The notes under the pieces were generated by a model. That model was not told the origin of the DNA. It saw only the letters and a list, made by a program, of their open reading frames with translations, and did not search any database. From Bacteroidetes bacterium HGW-Bacteroidetes-5 (GTDB taxonomy: Bacteria; Bacteroidota; Bacteroidia; Bacteroidales; UBA932), in the NCBI GenBank assembly GCA_002842515.1, contig PHDC01000001.1, positions 1,612,001-1,676,000 of the forward strand: a DNA stretch of 64,000 bases, in the 5' to 3' direction. Within the stretch, counting starts at the first letter, position 1. Each line of letters opens with the position of its first letter. The position numbers were made by a program, and so were the translations under genes. Below are positions 10,122 through 19,086 of this stretch, piece by piece.

Positions 10122-10129
10122 CAAATATA
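10122..10129 (-). promoter_or_regulatory. -7 promoter element for ruvB
   Basis: On the minus strand this reads TATATTTG, matching TAnnTTTG, 24 bp upstream of the ruvB ATG. Confidence 0.45.
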
Positions 10130-10488
10130 TTCTAAATTTTAATACTTTATTTTCTTTTTATTATGGTTTGTTCATATGTTTATAAGTAAAGATATTAACC
10201 GAATTCTATAATTATTAACAGCTATTAACAACTTTTTCCACAATTTAATAGTTAACTAAAAATCTAAAAAAGAAGTTATTATAAATAATTAACCAAGTTT
10301 ATTAACCTCTGTTGATAAAGTTAGCGTTGAGTAATTAACATTGGCCGCTTGTTGATAATTGTTCGATATCTTGGTGAAAAAATGGGTCAGAAAAATTTGG
10401 ATAAACCGAAGCAATATTCATATAATAAAATCCACAATATTTAAAAAAATAATTATCAATATTTATTAACAGAAAGTGGTTAATAACC

Positions 10489-10496
10489 TATCTTTG
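10489..10496 (+). promoter_or_regulatory. -7 promoter element for mfd
   Basis: TATCTTTG is a perfect TAnnTTTG match ending 10 bp before the mfd ATG, so the mRNA leader would be only a few bases long. Confidence 0.6.
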
Positions 10497-10506
10497 CATC
10501 CAAATT

Positions 10507-13500
10507 ATGAGTCATACAATTTCAGAAGATAGATTTATCCGCCAGGAGCCTGTTAAAGAGCTTGTTAGTTGGGCAGAGAATAGTGCAGAGAGGTGTGTTG
10601 TAATAGAGGGTCTCTACTCATCGGCAAAAGCGTTTGCAATTTCGGCAGCAGCAGTTAAAGGTATACATTTAATTCTCCTTAACAACAGGGAGGATGCTGT
10701 ATATTGTAGTGGAGATCTATATAAACTCATTGATAAAGAGAGAGTTTTCTTCTTTCCGCCATCAAAAAATTATTCTCACAAGAGCATTAATAAAGATTCT
10801 TCTCATCAAGTACAGAGAACAGCAGCAATAAATGCGGTAAAAGAGTATACAGAGGGCAACTCAAAGTTTAAAAGTATTGTTTTAGTCGGTTACCCACACT
10901 CGATTACAGAGCTGGTGATTAACAAAAAAGCACTCAACTCAAGTATTCTGAAGATATCGCGGGGAGACACCCTCTCACACGATTTTGTGCGAGAGACTCT
11001 GCTTGCCTACTCATTTGAAAGGGTAGATTTTGTATCTGAGCCGGGGCAGTTTGCTTTAAGGGGAGGTTTGATAGATCTATTCTCCTACTCAGATAACAGA
11101 CCCTGGAGGCTTGACTTCTTTGGAGATACGGTAGAGAAGATTAAGGTCTTTGATATTGATAGCCAACGCTCACTGGAGGAGAGAGAGAGCGTAGAGATCT
11201 TTCCGGACATATACGAAACGCCTCAAATAGAGCAGGAGAGCATCTTCTCTTTTGCACAGGGAAAAGCTACATTGTGGATAACAGATGAGCAGTATTTTAG
11301 ATCACAAATAAAGCTCATTGAGGAGCATAAAAGAGAGGACGAGATATTATTCGGTTCAAAAGAGTTGAACACTATTTTTGATAGCCATAAAAAGGCTCTC
11401 TTTGCACCGGTCTCAAGAGAGTTTGAAAAGGAGAAGAGAGTACTGTTTCACACTACCCCTCAGCCGGTTTTCAACAAGAATTTTGAACTGTTGGCTAAGG
11501 ATATCTCACAAAAGATATCACAGGGGTATGAGGTCTCTATCCTTAGTGAAAATCCTAACCAGACCGAAAGGATAAGCTCAATTTTTTCATCCCTAGAGGG
11601 AGTGGGACACACCCATTTTGATGCAGAGAAGATATCTATTCACGAAGGGTTTATTGACCATAATGCAAAAATATGCCTCTATACAGACCACCAGATCTTT
11701 GAGCGATACCACAGAGTTAAACCACACAGGACCGTAGAGAAGAGTGAGCGACTTACCATTAACGAGATAAACTCTTTTGAGATAGGGGACTACATTGTCC
11801 ATATAGATCACGGGGTGGGGCAGTTCGGAGGGTTAGTCAAGACACAAACAGCAGGAAGACAGCAGGAGGCAGTCAAACTTATCTATAAAGATGGGGATGT
11901 AATCTTTGTATCCATACACGGCCTTCACAGGATAGCCCGGTATAAATCCAAGGATTCTCAACCCCCTAAAATTTACAAACTTGGCACAGGTGCCTGGCAA
12001 AAACTCAAGACACAAACTAAATCTAAGGTCAAGGATATTGCCAGAGACCTTATAGAGCTCTATTCAAAAAGAAGAGATGCAAGAGGCTTTGCCTTCTCCG
12101 GAGACACATTTATGCAGAACGAACTGGAGGCATCGTTTATTTATGAGGATACACCGGACCAGATTAAGGCGACCAGCGCAATCAAAGAGGATATGGAGAT
12201 GGAGTTCCCGATGGACAGACTGGTTTGCGGAGATGTCGGATTCGGGAAGACAGAGCTTGCAATTCGCGCCGCATTTAAAGCTGTGGCCGACAGTAAACAG
12301 GTGGCAGTTCTTGTGCCGACAACAATTCTTGCTCTGCAGCACTATAAGACATTCACAGCCAGGTTAAAAGATTTTCCCTGCAATGTATCATATATTAGTC
12401 GTCTCAAAACTGCCGGCGAGATTAAAGAGACATCGGAATCTATTGAGAGCGGAAAAACAGATATTATAATAGGAACTCACAGGCTGCTTAACAAGGAGAT
12501 TAAATTCAAAGATCTTGGACTCCTTATTATAGATGAAGAGCAAAAATTTGGAGTATCTGCCAAAGAGCGTCTCAGGCAACTAAAGCTGAATGTAGATACT
12601 CTCACCCTTACTGCAACACCTATCCCCAGAACCCTTCAGTTTTCCCTGCTGGGAGCCCGCGACCTCTCAATCATTAACACCCCCCCGCCAAACAGACTGC
12701 CTGTCCAGACAGAGGTGATAGATTTTAACGAAGAGATAATAAGGGATGCAATCAATTATGAGATGGAGCGCGGTGGCCAGGTATTCTTTGTGCACAACAG
12801 GGTTGAGGATATTCGCTCGGTAGAGGAGATTGTAAGAAGATTGTGCCCAAATGTGAAGAGCTGTATAGGGCACGGAAAGATGGAGCCGGCAAAACTTGAG
12901 AAAACGGTTCTCGATTTTATGATGGGAGATTACGATGTGATGATTGCCACAACCATTGTTGAGAACGGAATAGATATACCAAATGCCAACACAATAATAA
13001 TTAATCAGGCGCAGAATTTTGGGTTGAGTGACCTGCACCAGTTAAGAGGCAGGGTAGGGAGGTCTAATGTGAAGGCATTCTGTTACCTGATAATACCATC
13101 TGTCTCATCCCTCACAGACGAGGCCAGGAGAAGAATACGGGCAATAGAGACCTTCTCCGACCTGGGGAGTGGGTTCAATATAGCGATGCAGGACCTGGAC
13201 ATAAGGGGAGCAGGTAATATGCTGGGGGCAGAGCAGAGCGGGTTTATAGCAGAGATGGGATTTGAAACCTACCAGCGTATTTTGGCAGAGGCCTTTACAG
13301 AGATAAGGGAAGAGAGAGAGCTTGCCGGCACTAATGAGAGTAAAGATGAAGAGGGTGGGGGTGCAGGCAGATTCAGAGCAGGGGTAAAGAGAGAGGAGAT
13401 TATATATATAAACGACTGCTCTATAGATACCGATCTGGAGATTCTTATACCGGACAGCTATATAAATATTACCGCAGAGAAGATAAGGCTATATAAAGAG

Positions 13501-13860
13501 TTGGATGCGATCAAAGATGCAAAGGAGCTTCAAAAGTTTACAGATGAGATGCAGGACAGATTTGGCCCGCTGCCCGAGGAGGCGAGACAGCTCACCTTTA
13601 TTGTGAAATTAAGATGGCTCGCCATTGAGTTGGGCTTCGAAAAGATAATCCTGAAAAACGGAATCCTTATCGCATATTTTGTAAGTAACCAACTCTCCGG
13701 GTACTATTCGTCGGCTAAATTTGCCTCAATTTTACAGTTCCTTCAAAAACAGCACAAGAGGTTCAGGGTGAAAGAGCAGAAAGAGAAGCTATATATAACG
13801 GTAGATAATGTGTTGAGCGTAGAGCAGGCCTACAATATATTTTTAGAGATGAAGTTGTAA
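10507..13860 (+). CDS. mfd: transcription-repair coupling factor Mfd
   Basis: The 1117-residue translocase removes RNA polymerase stalled at DNA damage and recruits UvrA. The order is a UvrB-like N-terminal region (1-about 330), the RNA-polymerase-interacting domain (near IGDYIVHIDHGVGQF, about 420-490), the helicase core with Walker A GDVGFGKTE near 576 and the DEEQ box (LLIIDEEQKFG), and the second RecA domain ending in HQLRGRVGRS. The C-terminal TRCF domain closes the protein. The length matches the family. The start follows a strong -7 element. Confidence 0.97.
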   Translation: MSHTISEDRFIRQEPVKELVSWAENSAERCVVIEGLYSSAKAFAISAAAVKGIHLILLNNREDAVYCSGDLYKLIDKERVFFFPPSKNYSHKSINKDSSHQVQRTAAINAVKEYTEGNSKFKSIVLVGYPHSITELVINKKALNSSILKISRGDTLSHDFVRETLLAYSFERVDFVSEPGQFALRGGLIDLFSYSDNRPWRLDFFGDTVEKIKVFDIDSQRSLEERESVEIFPDIYETPQIEQESIFSFAQGKATLWITDEQYFRSQIKLIEEHKREDEILFGSKELNTIFDSHKKALFAPVSREFEKEKRVLFHTTPQPVFNKNFELLAKDISQKISQGYEVSILSENPNQTERISSIFSSLEGVGHTHFDAEKISIHEGFIDHNAKICLYTDHQIFERYHRVKPHRTVEKSERLTINEINSFEIGDYIVHIDHGVGQFGGLVKTQTAGRQQEAVKLIYKDGDVIFVSIHGLHRIARYKSKDSQPPKIYKLGTGAWQKLKTQTKSKVKDIARDLIELYSKRRDARGFAFSGDTFMQNELEASFIYEDTPDQIKATSAIKEDMEMEFPMDRLVCGDVGFGKTELAIRAAFKAVADSKQVAVLVPTTILALQHYKTFTARLKDFPCNVSYISRLKTAGEIKETSESIESGKTDIIIGTHRLLNKEIKFKDLGLLIIDEEQKFGVSAKERLRQLKLNVDTLTLTATPIPRTLQFSLLGARDLSIINTPPPNRLPVQTEVIDFNEEIIRDAINYEMERGGQVFFVHNRVEDIRSVEEIVRRLCPNVKSCIGHGKMEPAKLEKTVLDFMMGDYDVMIATTIVENGIDIPNANTIIINQAQNFGLSDLHQLRGRVGRSNVKAFCYLIIPSVSSLTDEARRRIRAIETFSDLGSGFNIAMQDLDIRGAGNMLGAEQSGFIAEMGFETYQRILAEAFTEIREERELAGTNESKDEEGGGAGRFRAGVKREEIIYINDCSIDTDLEILIPDSYINITAEKIRLYKELDAIKDAKELQKFTDEMQDRFGPLPEEARQLTFIVKLRWLAIELGFEKIILKNGILIAYFVSNQLSGYYSSAKFASILQFLQKQHKRFRVKEQKEKLYITVDNVLSVEQAYNIFLEMKL

Positions 13861-13867
13861 TTTTTTT

Positions 13868-13875
13868 TATCTTTG
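13868..13875 (+). promoter_or_regulatory. -7 promoter element for coaX
   Basis: TATCTTTG lies 7 bp before the GTG at 13882. It overlaps the TTG (13873) that opens the longer reading frame, which argues for GTG as the start and for a nearly leaderless mRNA. Read-through from mfd is also possible. Confidence 0.55.
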
Positions 13876-13881
13876 CCGATT

Positions 13882-14607
13882 GTGATAAATCTGTTGATAG
13901 ATATAGGCAATAGTTCCGTAAAAGCCTCTTATGCCAAAGGGGGTTTACTTGAGGAGATTATACGGTATGACGGAGAGGATGTTTACGGGTTTATAGCCAA
14001 TCTTGCAATGAGAAGAGAGATTGATGTTATTGCGATATCGACTGTAAGGAGAGAAGGTGCTCTTTTTTTTAAGGAGCTGGAGAGCGAATGTAATAAATTG
14101 ATAGTGGTAGACAGTTCAATGGAGCTACCTGTTATCAACAGATACAAAAGCCCCGAAACCCTTGGAAGTGACAGGATTTTATCTGCAATTGCAGCTGGGC
14201 ATATCTTCCCGGAGAGAGATGTTATGATCTTTGATTTCGGTACTGCCCTTACAATTGATTTTGTTTCAGGAAAAGGAGAATATTTAGGGGGAAATATTTC
14301 ACTTGGATTAAGAGGCAGATTTAGAGCTTTAAATGATTATACTCAGCGACTTCCGCTATTGGGCAACCCGTCGGAAATTGCTGATGTGGGTAGTACGACA
14401 AAAGAGGCGATTGAGTCGGGAGTTGTTTTAGGTCTGATTTTTGAAGTTAGTGGTTATATTAAAGAGTATCCGAACCATATTTATATTTTTACAGGCGGAG
14501 ATGCTATTTATTTTGCAGAAAAATTGAAAAGTTCGATATTTGTAGTTTACAATTTAGTATTGATGGGTTTAGCCCGCGTAGCAGAGAATTATGCGAAATC
14601 GGAATAA
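13882..14607 (+). CDS. coaX: type III pantothenate kinase
   Basis: The enzyme phosphorylates pantothenate, the first step of CoA synthesis, and is insensitive to CoA feedback. From the GTG at 13882 it has 241 residues. LLIDIGNSSVKAS is the phosphate-1 motif of the ASKHA fold, PETLGSDRI the pantothenate-contacting motif, and FDFGTALTIDFV the phosphate-2 motif with the catalytic Asp. GGNISLGLRGR and FTGGDA follow. It overlaps the next gene by 17 bp, as in the conserved Bacteroidota cluster. Confidence 0.94.
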   Translation: MINLLIDIGNSSVKASYAKGGLLEEIIRYDGEDVYGFIANLAMRREIDVIAISTVRREGALFFKELESECNKLIVVDSSMELPVINRYKSPETLGSDRILSAIAAGHIFPERDVMIFDFGTALTIDFVSGKGEYLGGNISLGLRGRFRALNDYTQRLPLLGNPSEIADVGSTTKEAIESGVVLGLIFEVSGYIKEYPNHIYIFTGGDAIYFAEKLKSSIFVVYNLVLMGLARVAENYAKSE

Positions 14608-15895
14608 TATTAGGATCATTGCAGCAACGGCAGCAATTTTTTTCACAGGAGCTTTTGCCTCTGCACAGAGTACCGATGCATTGGGTACATTTACCCCATA
14701 CTCCGTATTTGGCGTAGGAGATATTAACAGGGCCGGAACAGCCTTTAACAAAGCTATGGGGGGTACGGGCATAGGTATAAGAGACAATCGTCTCATAAAC
14801 ATACTTAATCCCGCTGCCTATTCGGAGAGAGACACTCTCTCTTTTATGATGGATTTCGGAATGGATCAGAAAAATCTGTTTATTTCCGGACAGTCAACAA
14901 AATCTGCATATAATGTATTCAATATGCACCATATGGTAATGAGCTTTCCTCTTTTCAAAAAATCTGCCTTTGCATTTGGGGTGACTCCATATAGCAGTGT
15001 AGGTTATAAATTTGAAGAGGCAGAGAGCGATCCTGCCACTATAACAGAGTTGGGCGATATACGATATCAAAGATTCGGTACAGGCGGAATAAACAGAGCT
15101 TTCCTGGGAGCTTCAATAGGCGTATTTAAAAACTTCTCAATTGGAGCAGATGGGGTCTACTATTTTGGGACAATCGATCGCAACTCAAATATAATCTTTA
15201 CTACAAACCAGAGTTACAGAAGCATAAGCACAGGAATGGACTATGTTGTGAGCTCTCTCTCTGCCAAGCTGGGGATGCAGTACAAGATGGATTTTGCAGA
15301 GGATGTTAATTTTACAATGGGGGCAACCTGGCTTGCAGGGTCAAAACTCTCCGGAGATCTTACAAAGTTTGCATATGCAACAAATGCAAGCGGACTTAAG
15401 GATACAATTTACCATAATGTAGAGGAGAATACCCATATGGAGATTCCATCGGAATTGGGAGTGGGATTCTCTTTAAGGAAAAAAGATAAATGGATGGTTG
15501 CCCTGGACTACACAAGACAAGATTGGAGCAAGGTGCAGTTCTCAGAGACACCCGGAGTGAGCTTCTCTCCCTCTGTTAGCAACTCTATCAAACTTGGTTT
15601 TGAGTTTATACCAAATAGATACGATATCAGATACTACTCAAAAAGAGTGACATACAGAGGTGGGGCCTACTACGAAAACACATATATGAAGGTTGCAGAT
15701 AAGCAGATTAGTGCAATGGGAATAACATTGGGAGCAACTCTGCCAATCTTTAGACTTTATAACGGAGTTGGGCTGTCTCTGGATATGGGACAACGCGGGT
15801 CGCTTAAAAACAACATTATTCGTGAAAGATATGTGATGTTTAACATAAGCGTTTCACTCCACGACATATGGTTTATTAAATACAGATACGATTAA
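14591..15895 (+). CDS. outer-membrane beta-barrel protein
   Basis: The 434-residue protein has a cleavable signal peptide (ending AFASAQ near 25). The mature part starts with a glycine-rich segment (SVFGVGDINRAGTAFNKAMGGTGIG) seen in FadL/PorV-like barrels of Bacteroidota, followed by many amphipathic strands and the C-terminal strand FIKYRYD. It lies in the conserved run coaX - OMP - TPR - lptC, whose members deal with envelope assembly, but its own function is not established. Confidence 0.75.
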   Translation: MRNRNNIRIIAATAAIFFTGAFASAQSTDALGTFTPYSVFGVGDINRAGTAFNKAMGGTGIGIRDNRLINILNPAAYSERDTLSFMMDFGMDQKNLFISGQSTKSAYNVFNMHHMVMSFPLFKKSAFAFGVTPYSSVGYKFEEAESDPATITELGDIRYQRFGTGGINRAFLGASIGVFKNFSIGADGVYYFGTIDRNSNIIFTTNQSYRSISTGMDYVVSSLSAKLGMQYKMDFAEDVNFTMGATWLAGSKLSGDLTKFAYATNASGLKDTIYHNVEENTHMEIPSELGVGFSLRKKDKWMVALDYTRQDWSKVQFSETPGVSFSPSVSNSIKLGFEFIPNRYDIRYYSKRVTYRGGAYYENTYMKVADKQISAMGITLGATLPIFRLYNGVGLSLDMGQRGSLKNNIIRERYVMFNISVSLHDIWFIKYRYD

Positions 15896-15924
15896 TTACC
15901 GGTAATATAATAATTTCTAAGATC

Positions 15925-17241
15925 ATGAAAAAAGTGCGCATTTTACTAATTTCTACCATTCTTTCGTTGGTTGCAACTCTTGGTTATGCCCAAGGTGCTC
16001 TTGCAGGTGCCAGCGAAGAGTGTAAATTGAATCTGTCATTTTACAACGACTGGATGAAACAGGATAACTATGCCGAGGCAGCTCCGCTTTGGAGAGAGGC
16101 GTTCCGTCTTTGTCCTCCGGGGGTTAGACAGGGGCTTTACCAGGACGGACAGAAGCTTTTCAAATATTTCATAGAGAAGAATAAAGATAATCCGAAGGTA
16201 AAAAATGCTTTAATTGACTCTCTATTGATGATGTACGACCTGAGAATACAATACTTTCCCGGAAGTGCAAAATCGGCATCAGAGTTTAAGGTTTATGATA
16301 TGGATCACTATTTGACACAGAGTGATGAGAAGATCTTCTCTGCCATAGAGAAGGCGATGGAGTTGGGAGGAGACCAGACTGAGCCATCAATTCTGGTACT
16401 AGCTATGCAAAAGGTAAGCAGCCTTTATGCAGCAAAAAAAGTTACAACAGAGAAGGTGTTGGAGACATACACTCGCATCGAAAAGATGATCGATGCTCAG
16501 GTTGCGGCTAAACACCAGGATGCAGATGCGGCGAAGAAGGATATCGACAACCTTTTTGCAACCAGCGGTGTAGCAAGCTGTGCAAACATTGTAGAACTTT
16601 TCACTCCAAGATTTGAGGCGAATCCGAATGATAAAGCTTTGGTGACTACAATCGTGAAACTACTTAGCGACCTGGAGTGTACAAATGAAGAACTCTTCTT
16701 AAAGACAGTACAGGCTCTTCACAAAATGGAGCCTAACTATCAATCTGCATACTACCTCTATAAACTATGTAGTGCAAAAGGTGATCACCCAACTGCCATA
16801 AAGATGCTGCAGGAGGCTATTGACAGCGATGCAACTCCGGACGAACAGGATGCATCTCTGCTCCTTGAACTCTCTGACTACTACATGCGTAAGATGGAGA
16901 ATATAGGTAAAGCTGCCGAAGCGGCAAAGCAGGCTATTCAAAAGAGCCCGACTGTTGCCGGAAAAGCAAACCTTATTATCGGTCTTGTTTGGGGCTCGCT
17001 CAGATGCACCGGAAACGAGATTGAAGTAAGGGCTAAATACTGGGTTGCCGTAGATTATCTTATAAGAGCAAGAAATGCAGATCCATCAATTGCAGAAGAG
17101 GCCTCCAGGTACATCTCCACTTACAGCCAATACTTCCCTGCACAAGAGGAGGCGTTTATGTACAATATAATTGACGGCTCTTCATACACAGTTAACTGCA
17201 ACGGAATGAGTGCTGTAACAACAGTAAGAACCCGCAAATAA
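15925..17241 (+). CDS. secreted tetratricopeptide-repeat protein
   Basis: This 438-residue protein has a signal peptide (cleavage after GYAQ near 23) and helical repeats. The first (SFYNDWMKQDNYAEAAPLW) is near 40-60 and several lie at 260-350 (ALHKMEPNYQSAYYLYKL, then PTAIKMLQEAI). Such repeats bind other proteins. It is conserved next to the preceding OMP and lptC and is presumably periplasmic or bound to the outer membrane. No catalytic motif is seen. Confidence 0.75.
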   Translation: MKKVRILLISTILSLVATLGYAQGALAGASEECKLNLSFYNDWMKQDNYAEAAPLWREAFRLCPPGVRQGLYQDGQKLFKYFIEKNKDNPKVKNALIDSLLMMYDLRIQYFPGSAKSASEFKVYDMDHYLTQSDEKIFSAIEKAMELGGDQTEPSILVLAMQKVSSLYAAKKVTTEKVLETYTRIEKMIDAQVAAKHQDADAAKKDIDNLFATSGVASCANIVELFTPRFEANPNDKALVTTIVKLLSDLECTNEELFLKTVQALHKMEPNYQSAYYLYKLCSAKGDHPTAIKMLQEAIDSDATPDEQDASLLLELSDYYMRKMENIGKAAEAAKQAIQKSPTVAGKANLIIGLVWGSLRCTGNEIEVRAKYWVAVDYLIRARNADPSIAEEASRYISTYSQYFPAQEEAFMYNIIDGSSYTVNCNGMSAVTTVRTRK

Positions 17242-17245
17242 CAAT

Positions 17246-17884
17246 ATGAAGTCCGGCTCTTTTCATAGAGTAAAGAATATGGTAGCAGTCACTCTTGTGG
17301 TTGCTACCGCTCTTTTATCTTGTAAAGATGATATCCCTCTCTCCGATATTGCCTCAACAGAGGAGCTCCCCACTCAAAAGATCGAAAATATGACGGTTGT
17401 GCAGTACAGAAAAGGGATAACCGCCTATATCGTAGATGCTCCGTTAATGGAGAGATATACAGATAATCAGGCTCCGTATGATGTGTTTCCATCCGGAATC
17501 GTAATGAAGGGATACACTCCCGAAGGGCTGCTAGAAACCAGAATCAGGGCAAACTACGCCAAGCACGTGAAAAAACCGGACGAGGAGATTTGGGAGGCTC
17601 ACGGGAATGTAGTAATAAACAACTATATAAACGGAGATAGAATTGAGACAGATACCCTCTTTTGGAACAGACTCTCCAAAAGAATCTACACTCACTCCTG
17701 GGTAAAGATTACAACCCTAGATCTTTTTATGCAGGGTTATGGAATGGAGTCAGATGAGATGGCCAGAAACGCAGTCATTCAGAATCCATTTGACAGCTAT
17801 GCAATCGTAAGGAGAGATTCCACAGAAATTCCATATATTGATACTGCCAATTTTATCGGGCCGCTTTTACCGCAATTAAAGTAG
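17246..17884 (+). CDS. lptC: LPS export protein LptC, lipoprotein form
   Basis: The 212-residue protein carries a lipoprotein signal with Cys26 (ALLSC) in place of the usual membrane anchor. The rest is the LptC/OstA-type beta-jellyroll: FPSGIVMKGYTPEGLLE, then an ANYA segment, HGNVVINNY, and GDRIETDTLFWN, the repeating strand pattern of the Lpt slide. It passes lipopolysaccharide from LptBFG to LptA in the periplasm. It lies 4 bp after the TPR gene and 15 bp before the CBS-domain gene. Confidence 0.85.
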   Translation: MKSGSFHRVKNMVAVTLVVATALLSCKDDIPLSDIASTEELPTQKIENMTVVQYRKGITAYIVDAPLMERYTDNQAPYDVFPSGIVMKGYTPEGLLETRIRANYAKHVKKPDEEIWEAHGNVVINNYINGDRIETDTLFWNRLSKRIYTHSWVKITTLDLFMQGYGMESDEMARNAVIQNPFDSYAIVRRDSTEIPYIDTANFIGPLLPQLK

Positions 17885-17899
17885 AGAATTTTAACAAAT

Positions 17900-19018
17900 A
17901 TGTTGATTCAAATAGTCATATCTTCGGTTTCACTAATCTTACTGGCACTATTTACAGCCATTGAGAGGGCATTGGGCTCTTTCAACAAACTTCGTTATGA
18001 GGTAGATAAGAAGCAGGAGAAGAGTTATGCATTAGTTACTGAGGAGCTGCTTGAGAGGGAGGGGGAGCTGATAAGTTCGCTGAAGGTGGCTACAGATATC
18101 TTTCTAATAATATTCGGCGTATCATTTGCTTTTATCTTTGATAATATTCTATGGGGAGTACCGCTTGCTTTTGTTGCAGTACTTCTGCTCGCAAAGGTCT
18201 TGCCTATGGCTGTGGCCACAGTTAACGCACATTTCATAATAGAGCACTTCATCTTCTTTGCAAAGGGGGTACTTACACTACTGTCGCCATTTATAAAGAG
18301 AGAGATTCAGAATCATATTCCGGAAAGAGAGGAGTCTAACGAGATGGTTATTTTTCAAAATGTACTCAACTTCTCGGAGGTCAAGGTTAAAGAGTGTATG
18401 ATTCCCCGGACCGAAATCTGCGCAATCTGTGAAAGTGCATCTGTGGAAGATCTCTTAACTCTTTTTGCAGATTCAAAATACTCCAGAATAATTGTTTACA
18501 GAGAGAGTATAGATAAGATAACCGGCTATGTTCACTCCAAGGATCTCTTTTCCGGAGGAAAACCAATAAAGGATATTATCCGGAAGATTGATTTTTTTTC
18601 GGAGGAGATGGGGGCTCAAAAACTGCTTACCATACTCATCAAGAATAAACGCTCAATTGCAGTTGTCAATGATGAGTACGGAGGAACAGCAGGGATTGTT
18701 ACTCTGGAGGATCTAATTGAGGAGATTTTTGGGGAGATATCGGACGAGCTGGATAAAGAAGATTTAGTGGAAAAGGTAATATCAGACAAAGAATTCATCT
18801 TCTCTGCCCGGCTTGAAATCAAATATCTGAATAAAACCTACGATCTTGACATACCTGAGAATGAAGATTATGAAACACTGGGTGGCTTCATAACCTATTT
18901 TCACGAAAATATTCCTTCTCAGGGTGAGACCCTATTATACAGAAATCTGGAGTTTACTATTCTTAAAACAAGCACTAACAGGCTGGAGAGTGTGGTTCTT
19001 CGAATTGTTGAGCAATAG
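17900..19018 (+). CDS. CNNM/CorC-type CBS-domain membrane protein (GldE-like)
   Basis: This 372-residue protein has an N-terminal membrane region (about 1-130) shorter than the full DUF21 domain. A CBS pair follows (MIPRTEICAI near 170; IAVVNDEYGGTAGIVTLEDLIEEIFGEI near 255-285), then a CorC_HlyC C-terminal domain (YETLGGFITYF). Relatives transport divalent cations, and in gliding Bacteroidota the GldE branch supports lipoprotein GldD. No gliding genes are seen here, so a cation-transport or envelope role is all that can be inferred. Confidence 0.8.
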   Translation: MLIQIVISSVSLILLALFTAIERALGSFNKLRYEVDKKQEKSYALVTEELLEREGELISSLKVATDIFLIIFGVSFAFIFDNILWGVPLAFVAVLLLAKVLPMAVATVNAHFIIEHFIFFAKGVLTLLSPFIKREIQNHIPEREESNEMVIFQNVLNFSEVKVKECMIPRTEICAICESASVEDLLTLFADSKYSRIIVYRESIDKITGYVHSKDLFSGGKPIKDIIRKIDFFSEEMGAQKLLTILIKNKRSIAVVNDEYGGTAGIVTLEDLIEEIFGEISDELDKEDLVEKVISDKEFIFSARLEIKYLNKTYDLDIPENEDYETLGGFITYFHENIPSQGETLLYRNLEFTILKTSTNRLESVVLRIVEQ

Positions 19019-19041
19019 ACAAATCATTAATAAAAAATTAC

Positions 19042-19049
19042 TATCTTCG
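19042..19049 (+). promoter_or_regulatory. -7 promoter element for the PpiD-like gene
   Basis: TATCTTCG is one mismatch from TAnnTTTG, 37 bp before the ATG at 19087. Confidence 0.4.
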
Positions 19050-19086
19050 CGCCTTACAAGAAAATAACCTATTAAAAAAAAATAAA

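Larger units (their letters stand above)
10098..10506. other. AT-rich intergenic region with DnaA-box-like repeats
   Basis: This 409-bp gap between divergent ruvB and mfd holds no gene. Besides the two promoters it contains several 9-mers close to the DnaA box TTATCCACA. TGTTGATAA (the reverse of TTATCAACA, one mismatch) occurs at 10310-10318 and 10350-10358, exactly 40 bp apart. TTTTCCACA lies at 10234-10242 (one mismatch), with AAATCCACA at 10428-10436 and TTTGGATAA at 10396-10404 (two mismatches each). TTATTAACA occurs at 10212-10220 and 10463-10471. No box is perfect. With the strand switch from mostly minus to mostly plus genes this could be a replication origin, but the evidence is weak. 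Confidence 0.35.
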
